From the NCBI RefSeq assembly GCF_900316465.1, contig NZ_ONDD01000028.1:1-33459 (forward strand): a stretch of 33,459 nucleotides of DNA, given 5' to 3'. This document shows, piece by piece, positions 1-5,781 of the stretch (within the stretch, counting starts at the first letter, position 1; the number at the start of each line of letters is the position of its first letter). The stretch comes from an uncultured Fibrobacter sp. (GTDB lineage: Bacteria; Fibrobacterota; Fibrobacteria; Fibrobacterales; Fibrobacteraceae). Under the pieces are notes generated by a model, which saw nothing but the letters and a program-made list of their open reading frames with translations, had not been told where the DNA came from and made no database searches. The translations under genes were made by a program, and so were the position numbers.

Positions 1-1248
1 CCTGACCTGCGCAAAGACTCCCGCTTCTTGAACCGTACGGGTAGCCGCCATTATGACTCCCAGGTGGCTTTTATTTGTGTGCCTTTGATTCACGACGGTC
101 AGGTGATCGGAACGCTTTCGATTGACCGCCCGGTGGATGGCGCTACTGATTTAGACCGCGATGTGGCTTTGCTTGAAATCATTGCAAACATCACGGGTGA
201 TGCCGCTAACGAATGCATTGAACTGCATAACGAACACGAAGCCATGCTCGAAGAAAACCGCAAGCTTCGTGACATGCTTTCGAACAACCCCGGCGAACTG
301 GTGGGTAACTGCCGCGAAATGCAGCAGATTTATGAACAGGTGCGCCAGGTGGCTCCGAGCGATGCGACGGTTCTGATTCGTGGCGGTAGCGGTACGGGTA
401 AGGAAATGATTGCCCGTGCAATTGTGAATTTGTCTGAAAGAAAGGACAAGCCTTTCATTACGCTGAACTGCGCGGCTTTGCCTGAAAACCTGGTAGAAAG
501 CGAACTTTTCGGTCACGAAAAGGGTGCGTTTACGGGTGCGGTGAATCGCCGTATCGGTCGTGCCGAAGCTGCCGACGGGGGAACGCTCTTCCTCGACGAA
601 ATAGGCGACCTTACGATGCAGACCCAGGTGAAGCTCCTGCGATTCTTGCAGGAACGTACTTTTAGCCGCGTGGGCAGTAACGAAGAACTCCATTCCGACG
701 TGAGATTCCTGGCTGCGACAAGCCGCAACTTGGAAGAGCTAATTGCGCAGGGCAAGTTCCGCGAAGACTTGTTCTACCGCTTGAACATTTTCCCGATTAC
801 CATGCCCGATTTGGCAAAGCGCAAGTCCGACATCATCTTGCTGGCGGAGCACTTCATTGAAAAGATGAATCTGCGCTACAACAAGAAGGTGGCCCGCCTT
901 TCGACGACGGCGATCAACTTGCTCATGAGCTATCACTGGCCGGGTAACGTGCGTGAACTGGAAAACTGCATGGAACGCGCGGTTCTTACTGCAAGCGACG
1001 ACTGCATTCACAGCTACAACTTGCCGCCTTCGCTGCAGACAAGCCTTAGCGTCGGGCCTTCTGGTGCCGTGACGACCAAGACCGCTCCGCTCGAAGTGAT
1101 GATGAACAATTACGAACGTGAAATCATTACCGAGGCAATCAAGCGCAATAACGGTAACCTTTCTGCCGCAGGCCGCGACTTGGGCGTGTCTCCGCGCATG
1201 ATGAATTACCGTATGAATAAACTCGGCATCAAGTCCGGGCGTCAGTAA
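1..1248 (+). CDS. NifA-like sigma-54-dependent transcriptional activator, 5' end cut off by window
   Basis: Activates sigma-54 promoters by ATP-driven remodelling of RNA polymerase. The frame is open from base 1, so the first codons lie outside the window; the TTG at 28 is not a convincing start. Visible in order: the end of a GAF sensor domain (VPLIHDGQVIGTLSIDRP), an AAA+ domain with Walker A GGSGTGKE, the sigma-54 contact loop GAFTGA and Walker B LFLDEIGD, then a C-terminal Fis-type helix-turn-helix (NLSAAGRDLGVSPRMMNYRM). The GAF remnant (FLNRTGSR, FICVPL) and the HTH resemble NifA most closely, but no nif gene is in view, so the target is unproven. Two Cys codons at 967 and 1003 are 11 residues apart (CX11C), like the first half of the oxygen-sensing Cys motif of some NifA proteins; the later CX4C pair is absent. 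The next gene converges on it. Confidence 0.85.
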   Translation, partial: PDLRKDSRFLNRTGSRHYDSQVAFICVPLIHDGQVIGTLSIDRPVDGATDLDRDVALLEIIANITGDAANECIELHNEHEAMLEENRKLRDMLSNNPGELVGNCREMQQIYEQVRQVAPSDATVLIRGGSGTGKEMIARAIVNLSERKDKPFITLNCAALPENLVESELFGHEKGAFTGAVNRRIGRAEAADGGTLFLDEIGDLTMQTQVKLLRFLQERTFSRVGSNEELHSDVRFLAATSRNLEELIAQGKFREDLFYRLNIFPITMPDLAKRKSDIILLAEHFIEKMNLRYNKKVARLSTTAINLLMSYHWPGNVRELENCMERAVLTASDDCIHSYNLPPSLQTSLSVGPSGAVTTKTAPLEVMMNNYEREIITEAIKRNNGNLSAAGRDLGVSPRMMNYRMNKLGIKSGRQ

Positions 1249-1257
1249 TCTTGTGGA

Positions 1258-1950
1258 TTACACCCCGCGTTTGTCGGGGTCCCAAATAACCTTGTGCAAT
1301 TGCACTTGGAAACGGGCGTTGTTTTCGGTCATGATTTTGCTCGAAAGCATCCAGTCTACGATTTTGTCGTAGTCGAGGGTTCCGAATACTGGCGAAACAT
1401 AGATGGACGGCATGCCTGTTGCCTCTTGTGCGTCGGTGGCCTTGATTTGGGCGAGCCTAGCGACAACGCTTTCGGTTTCGCTTAGGTCTTCGTCGGCGCC
1501 GACGACAAATTTCAGCACATCGTTACTGCGGAGCGTGGCGAGGTTTTCGATATGCATTTTGCCCGACATGCCGCTGCTTTTGCATTTCCAGTCCATGGTG
1601 TAGAACAGGTTTGCATGTTGCCACTTGCAGGGAATGGTGCCGTTGGTTTCAATATTGATTTTGAAATTTTTGTCGCACAAGGTTTGCAGGAGCTCGTAGA
1701 CACCTGCATGGAGCAAGGGCTCGCCGCCGGTGAGTGTCACGCATTCTACGCCGCTTTCGGTGTGGTAAGCTTCTACAGCGTCTACGACTTCGGTAACGCT
1801 CATTTGTTTGTAGTCGTTGCCTTCGACGGCGTACATGGAATCGCAATAGCTACAGCGCAAGTTGCAGCCGTGGAGTCGTACGAATACGGCGGCCTGGCCG
1901 GTACGCAGGCCTTCGCCTTCGATGCTTCTAAAAATTTCGCAGACTTTCAT
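1258..1950 (-). CDS. queE: 7-carboxy-7-deazaguanine synthase QueE (radical SAM)
   Basis: Converts 6-carboxy-tetrahydropterin to 7-carboxy-7-deazaguanine, the ring-contraction step of preQ0/queuosine synthesis. The 230-aa protein has the radical-SAM cluster motif CX3CX2C at C29, C33 and C36, followed by YCDSMYAVEG and the glycine-rich SAM-binding segment VTLTGGEPLL. N-terminal FRSIEGEG is typical of QueE. It is the last gene of a minus-strand queC-queD-queE operon and starts 6 bases after the queD stop. An inverted repeat ACCCCG(1262-1267)/CGGGGT(1275-1280) lies at its 3' end but has no following T run, so it is a poor terminator. Confidence 0.95.
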   Translation of the reverse strand: MKVCEIFRSIEGEGLRTGQAAVFVRLHGCNLRCSYCDSMYAVEGNDYKQMSVTEVVDAVEAYHTESGVECVTLTGGEPLLHAGVYELLQTLCDKNFKINIETNGTIPCKWQHANLFYTMDWKCKSSGMSGKMHIENLATLRSNDVLKFVVGADEDLSETESVVARLAQIKATDAQEATGMPSIYVSPVFGTLDYDKIVDWMLSSKIMTENNARFQVQLHKVIWDPDKRGV

Positions 1951-1956
1951 GATGGC

Positions 1957-2292
1957 CTACGGGTCGATTTCGTATTCTACCAGGTTGCCTTCGCTTTCCT
2001 GGATTTGCACCTTGTAGCAGTGCGGAACTTGTTCGCAAATCCAGCGGGCCATGTTTTCGGCGGTGGGGTTTGCGTCCATCACGTCGTTTAAGAACTGGTG
2101 ATCCAGCCTGCCGTGAACAAGTTCCTTGATGCGAGAAAAGTCGACGACCATGCCATTTTCGTCGAGCGTTTCGGACTTGCAATATACCGTAATAATCCAG
2201 TTGTGGCCATGCAGACCGCGGCATTTGCTTTCGTAGGGGAGCGAGAGCTTGTGCGCTCCCGAGATTTCCATGCGCTTGATGACTCTGTACAT
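1957..2292 (-). CDS. queD: 6-carboxy-5,6,7,8-tetrahydropterin synthase QueD
   Basis: Makes 6-carboxy-tetrahydropterin from dihydroneopterin triphosphate, the step before QueE. The 111-aa protein has the zinc histidines H14, H28 and H30 (SGAHKLS... LHGH), catalytic C24 upstream of HGH, and the DHQFLND segment of the 6-pyruvoyl-tetrahydropterin synthase fold. The frame stays open upstream to 2580, but that extension lies entirely inside queC in another frame and looks like low-complexity antisense-type sequence. The ATG at 2292 gives the family's usual N-terminus (MYRVIKRMEISGAH). It begins one base after the queC stop, so the two are probably translationally coupled. Confidence 0.95.
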   Translation of the reverse strand: MYRVIKRMEISGAHKLSLPYESKCRGLHGHNWIITVYCKSETLDENGMVVDFSRIKELVHGRLDHQFLNDVMDANPTAENMARWICEQVPHCYKVQIQESEGNLVEYEIDP

Positions 2293-2293
2293 A

Positions 2294-2947
2294 TTACGCT
2301 CCGTATTCCGTGGTGTCTTCGATGCCTGCTTCGGCGAGGGCTTCTTTTCGCTCGATACAGGTGCCACATTTTCCGCAATGGATTTTTCCGCCCTTGTAGC
2401 AAGACCAGGTTTGACTGTAGTCGATGCCGAGGGCTTTACCCTTGCGGGCGATGTCGGCCTTGGAAATGTTGGTGTAGGGGGCGTCAATGGTGATGCCTGC
2501 GTAGGTGCCTGCTGCAATGGCTGCCGACATGTTCTTGACGAATTCTTCGCGGCAGTCGGGGTAAATGGCGTGGTCGCCAAAGTGGTTTGCCATCATGACC
2601 TTGGTGAGGTCGCGGCTTTCGGCAAGGCCTGCGGCTACGGAAAGCATGATTCCGTTACGGAACGGGACTACGGTCGACTTCATGTTTTCGCTGTCGTAAC
2701 TCCCTTCGGGAATGGCGTCTGCACCCTCTAAAAGCGATGACTTGAAATAGTCATGCATGAATTTGAGGGGGATGGTCAGGTGCGGAATTCCGAGCTTTTC
2801 GCAGTGGTACTTGGCAAAGGGAATTTCCTGGTCGTTATGGTTGCTGCCATAATCGAAAGAAACGGCGAGCGCGATTTCGTCGGCGCGTTCGTAAAGCAGG
2901 GTGGTACTGTCCATTCCGCCGGAGAGTACCAGCAAGGCGTTTTTCAT
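2294..2947 (-). CDS. queC: 7-cyano-7-deazaguanine synthase QueC
   Basis: ATP-dependent enzyme that turns 7-carboxy-7-deazaguanine into the nitrile preQ0. The 217-aa protein has the N-terminal PP-loop SGGMDS (residues 9-14) and a C-terminal zinc site formed by C183, C191, C194 and C197 (CYKGGKIHCGKCGTC). Full length for the family. It is the first gene of the queC-queD-queE operon. An AGGAG Shine-Dalgarno stands about 7 bases before the ATG. About 60 bases upstream on the minus strand is TATATTTG, a TAnnTTTG-type box, in the intergenic region shared with the divergent nadE. folE, queF and tgt are not in the window, so whether the product goes to tRNA or DNA cannot be told here. Confidence 0.95.
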   Translation of the reverse strand: MKNALLVLSGGMDSTTLLYERADEIALAVSFDYGSNHNDQEIPFAKYHCEKLGIPHLTIPLKFMHDYFKSSLLEGADAIPEGSYDSENMKSTVVPFRNGIMLSVAAGLAESRDLTKVMMANHFGDHAIYPDCREEFVKNMSAAIAAGTYAGITIDAPYTNISKADIARKGKALGIDYSQTWSCYKGGKIHCGKCGTCIERKEALAEAGIEDTTEYGA

Positions 2948-3033
2948 GGGGGGCTCCTAGTTTTGTTTATAGTCAGGATGGATTTCGAACTGACTGGCGC
3001 GCAAATATAGAAAATTAATGAAAAATGAAAAGC

Positions 3034-3041
3034 TATATTTA
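3034..3041 (+). promoter_or_regulatory. TAnnTTTG-like promoter box 4 bases before nadE start
   Basis: TATATTTA, one mismatch from the Bacteroidota -7 consensus TAnnTTTG, followed by GGTT and then the ATG at 3046. There is no room for a Shine-Dalgarno in a normal leader, so transcription may begin at or next to the start codon. No clear TTTG -33 element is seen. Confidence 0.4.
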
Positions 3042-3045
3042 GGTT

Positions 3046-5004
3046 ATGTTTGGATTTTACCGATTCGCATCTGTTTGCCCGACGCTGAAAGTCGCCGATA
3101 CTGCCTACAATACAGCTGAGATTATTCGCTGTGCAACCGAGGCAATTGATGGGGGCGCCGCCTTCGTCGTGTTCCCGGAGCTTTGCATTACGGGGTATAC
3201 CTGTAGCGACCTGTTCCATCAGGAATTGTTGCTCAAGAAGAGCGTGGAATCGCTCTCGAAGATTGCAGAGGCGTTTGCAAAGAGCGATACGGTGATTGCG
3301 GTGGGGCTTCCGCTACGCATGTTCGGTTGCCTGTACAACTGCGCCGCCTTTGTGCAGAAGGGTAAACTTGTGGCGGTGACGCCCAAGATTCATTTGCCGA
3401 ACCAGCGTGAATTTTATGAAAAGCGCCATTTCTCCAGCGGCCGCGACTTGTTGCGTGGCGGTGTAGCAGGGGCTGCGCCGGTTTGCCCTGTTGAGGGCTT
3501 CGGCGATGTGCCGGTGACGAACTTCTTTACGGTTGCCGGAAAGTCTGGCTCCGAGGTCCGCGTGGGCGTGGAACTTTGCGAAGACTTGTGGACCGCGGTG
3601 CCGCCGAGTGGCGAACTTGCCCTGGCTGGCGCGAATGTGATTGTGAACCTGTCGGCAAGCGATGCCTTGGTCGGCAAGCGTGATTACCGCCGTAACCTGG
3701 TGATGAACCAGTCGGCACGTTGCATGGCTGCCTACGTTTATTCGTCGGCGGGCGTGCATGAATCTACGACGGACATGGTCTTTAGCGGTCACTTGATGAT
3801 TGCCGAGAACGGCAGCATGATTGCCGAAAGCAAGCCGTTTAGCCGCGAATCTGAAATTATTTACGCCGATGTCGATGTGGAACGCCTGAACATGCAGCGC
3901 TTGAGCGAAGGCTCGTTCCAGGATTTCGACAGCCGCAGCTTCTATGCGCGCGCGGCGAGTTTCGATGGCCTGCGTTCGATTGATAGCCTTAAGTATCGCT
4001 TTGTGGCGCCGATGCCGTTTGTGCCGGGCAACATCGAAACTCGCGACAAGTCCTGCACCGAGATTTTCAATATCCAATGCGCAGGACTTGCGAAGCGACT
4101 CGAAGCGTCGCATTCTGCGCGCGCGGTGATTGGCCTTTCGGGCGGCTTGGATTCTACGCTTGCCTTGCTCGTGGTGGCCGAAACTTTCAAGCTCCTGAAA
4201 CGCCCTGCTTCTGAAATCCTGGTGCTTACGATGCCTGGATTCGGTACGACCAAGCGCACCAAGAACAACGCCGTCACGATGGCGGAACTCTTGGGCGTAG
4301 AATTGCGCACGGTTGACATCCAGAAGGCTTGCCTGCAGCATTTTGCCGACATCGGTCACGACCCGAAAACGCTCAATGTGACTTACGAAAACGTGCAGGC
4401 CCGCGAACGCACGCAGATTCTGATGGACATTGCCAACAGTGTAGGCGGAATCGTTATCGGAACTGGAGACCTTTCTGAAATCGCTCTCGGCTGGAGCACT
4501 TATAACGCTGACCATATGTCCATGTATGCAGTGAACTGCGATATTCCGAAAACGCTCGTGCGCCATGTGGTGGGCTGGTATGCCGACCATGCCGAAAGCT
4601 TTACCGCCGACAAGAAGACGGCAAAAGAACTTGCCGACGTGCTCCGCGATATCTTGGACACGCCGGTGTCGCCGGAACTTTTGCCCGCCGATGCGAACGG
4701 CCAGATTGCACAGAAGACCGAAAGTATCTTGGGCGCTTACGAAATCCACGACTTCTATCTGTACCACTTTGCAAAGTACGGCGCGACCCCACAAAAGCTC
4801 CTGTTCCTCGCGAAGTATGCCTTTGCCGGCAAGTTCAGCGACGAAGAACTGGAGAAGGCATTAGCCGTATTCGTGCGCCGATTCTTTACGCAACAGTTCA
4901 AGCGCAGCTGCATTCCTGACGGCCCGAAAGTCGGTACAATCTCCCTGTCGCCCCGCGCTGACTGGCGCATGCCCAGTGACTCAAGCTTCAGCGATTGGAT
5001 GTAG
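3046..5004 (+). CDS. nadE: Glutamine-dependent NAD(+) synthetase NadE
   Basis: Last step of NAD synthesis: amidates nicotinate adenine dinucleotide using ammonia released from glutamine. The 652-aa protein joins an N-terminal nitrilase-fold glutaminase (catalytic triad E45 in FPELCITGY, K114 in TPKIHLPNQ, C178 in VGVELCEDLW) to a C-terminal PP-loop synthetase with SGGLDS at 365-370 and the family segments GTGDLSEIALGWSTY and DHMSMYAVN. Length matches the two-domain glutamine-dependent class. It has no clear Shine-Dalgarno; a TATATTTA box ends 4 bases before the ATG. Its last 17 bases overlap the end of the convergent small membrane-protein gene. Confidence 0.95.
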   Translation: MFGFYRFASVCPTLKVADTAYNTAEIIRCATEAIDGGAAFVVFPELCITGYTCSDLFHQELLLKKSVESLSKIAEAFAKSDTVIAVGLPLRMFGCLYNCAAFVQKGKLVAVTPKIHLPNQREFYEKRHFSSGRDLLRGGVAGAAPVCPVEGFGDVPVTNFFTVAGKSGSEVRVGVELCEDLWTAVPPSGELALAGANVIVNLSASDALVGKRDYRRNLVMNQSARCMAAYVYSSAGVHESTTDMVFSGHLMIAENGSMIAESKPFSRESEIIYADVDVERLNMQRLSEGSFQDFDSRSFYARAASFDGLRSIDSLKYRFVAPMPFVPGNIETRDKSCTEIFNIQCAGLAKRLEASHSARAVIGLSGGLDSTLALLVVAETFKLLKRPASEILVLTMPGFGTTKRTKNNAVTMAELLGVELRTVDIQKACLQHFADIGHDPKTLNVTYENVQARERTQILMDIANSVGGIVIGTGDLSEIALGWSTYNADHMSMYAVNCDIPKTLVRHVVGWYADHAESFTADKKTAKELADVLRDILDTPVSPELLPADANGQIAQKTESILGAYEIHDFYLYHFAKYGATPQKLLFLAKYAFAGKFSDEELEKALAVFVRRFFTQQFKRSCIPDGPKVGTISLSPRADWRMPSDSSFSDWM

Positions 5005-5326
5005 GTTTCTTGGCGATAAGCTCGTCAAACGTTTTTTCACGTTCTTCAGGCTGCTTTAAACCTAAAGCTTCGTCAAAAATATCGGATGAATTACGATAAT
5101 CTACGGGTTCTTCGTTCAAATAATTGTCTACAAAAAATGAATTACCCCTACCGGGAATAAATCCGAAAACTAAACATGTTATTCCGGTGATGACGGCCCA
5201 AAAGATAAATAGGATGATCATTAGAAAAAAATCGGCCCCTATACATAAAAGGAATAATGTCATTACAAGATAAAACCCAGTAAAGACTAACCATGTATAT
5301 AGCCGACCTTTCATCTTATCAGTCAT
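4988..5326 (-). CDS. Small two-helix membrane protein of unknown function
   Basis: No family recognised. The 112-aa protein begins MTDKMKGR, followed by two strongly hydrophobic segments (about residues 10-28 and 32-55, separated by GADFF) and a polar, charged C-terminal half rich in Glu and Lys. It is probably an inner-membrane protein with a cytoplasmic tail. The ATG at 5326 is preceded by AGGC and then TATATTTA (5331-5338 on the minus strand), the same box-to-ATG spacing as nadE. It overlaps the nadE 3' end by 17 bases, tail to tail. The promoter box and coherent membrane topology support a real gene. Confidence 0.65.
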   Translation of the reverse strand: MTDKMKGRLYTWLVFTGFYLVMTLFLLCIGADFFLMIILFIFWAVITGITCLVFGFIPGRGNSFFVDNYLNEEPVDYRNSSDIFDEALGLKQPEEREKTFDELIAKKPTSNR

Positions 5327-5330
5327 GCCT

Positions 5331-5338
5331 TAAATATA
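5331..5338 (-). promoter_or_regulatory. TAnnTTTG-like promoter box 4 bases before a start codon
   Basis: On the minus strand reads TATATTTA, then AGGC, then the ATG at 5326. The box and the 4-base gap are the same as at nadE, pointing to a leaderless or near-leaderless transcript. Confidence 0.4.
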
Positions 5339-5361
5339 AACTAATGAAAAAAGAAATGCTG

Positions 5362-5423
5362 ATGCTGAAACGAGTTCAGCATGACAGTAGGCGAGGAATG
5401 GAGGTGCCGGAACGAGTCCGGCA
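5362..5423. repeat. Pair of hairpins with different stems but identical ACGAG loop
   Basis: Two perfect hairpins, 8-bp stem ATGCTGAA (5362-5382) and 7-bp stem TGCCGGA (5405-5423), share the loop ACGAG and are each followed by GACA. The stems differ at several paired positions with pairing kept, so the structure rather than the sequence is conserved. Confidence 0.55.
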
Positions 5424-5641
5424 AGACAAGTAAGAAGATAATCGCTTAGCAAGCGATAATAAAGCGTCGGCCAAGGGTGCCTTCGCAAAAGTGTGCAAGT
5501 GAGTGTCGCATAGGCTTGTTTACTTGCCTATATGACCGAACGCAGCCACGGACGCCGTAGGCGTCAACTCCGAGCTGGGGCCCCTCCCGCATTATCAAGG
5601 GGTTTTAGGGGTGTACCCCTAGGCGAGAGGGTTACGAAAAA

Positions 5642-5749
5642 CCCGGCTAGATCCTTCGATTTCGCCCAATGGGCTTCTCCACAAGGTGGATAACGACCAC
5701 TAAGGGACTTTGTCCCAAGTGTTGTATAGCTCAGGATGACACAGCCGGG
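5642..5749. repeat. REP-like element bounded by CCCGGCT / AGCCGGG
   Basis: A 108-base unit closed by a 7-bp inverted repeat (5642-5648 with 5743-5749). It contains GATCCTTCGA near one end and CTCAGGATGAC near the other, the hallmark words of widespread bacterial intergenic palindromes of the GTCATCCTGAGC...GAAGGATC type. Three small hairpins with 3-base loops lie inside it. Confidence 0.5.
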
Positions 5750-5759
5750 GTTGAAGTGA

Positions 5760-5779
5760 GGGGGAGGCGTCCCCCTTTT
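5760..5779. terminator. Hairpin with T run between parC and the repeat block
   Basis: GGGGGA (5760-5765), loop GGCG, TCCCCC (5770-5775), then TTTT on the plus strand. It lies 2 bases past the parC stop on the minus strand, where no long T run follows, so for parC it would act at best as a bidirectional terminator. Confidence 0.45.
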
Positions 5780-5781
5780 AC

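Larger units (their letters stand above)
5327..5781. repeat. Gene-free hairpin mosaic (REP/BIME-like intergenic block)
   Basis: About 455 bases without a credible ORF, filled with perfect short hairpins. Stem/loop/stem positions: 5362-5382 (ATGCTGAA, loop ACGAG), 5405-5423 (TGCCGGA, loop ACGAG), 5441-5457 (ATCGCTT, loop AGC), 5511-5530 (TAGGC/GCCTA), 5551-5565 (GACGCC, loop GTA), 5606-5621 (TAGGGG, loop TGTA), 5664-5674 (GCCC, loop AAT), 5678-5690 (TCCAC, loop AAG), 5704-5716 (GGGAC, loop TTT) and 5760-5775. Several loops are only 3 bases. The block sits between the 3' end of parC and the 5' end of the small membrane protein. I infer a mosaic of genome-wide repetitive palindromes; copy number cannot be seen from one window. 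Confidence 0.6.

Noticed and set aside
2293..2580. Longer N-terminus for queD
   Set aside because: It overlaps queC entirely and is Thr/Pro/Ser low-complexity sequence unlike any QueD; the ATG at 2292 fits the family.
2948..3045. preQ1 riboswitch upstream of queC
   Set aside because: The leader has no convincing short stem with an A-rich tail pairing into the Shine-Dalgarno; only a promoter-like box was seen.
3313..4794. 493-codon minus-strand frame opposite nadE
   Set aside because: Antisense shadow rich in His/Arg/Ala; nadE covers the region with all catalytic motifs.
5460..5640. tRNA or known structured RNA in the hairpin block
   Set aside because: No T-loop consensus, acceptor pairing or known RNA motif could be recognised; only short hairpins are supported.
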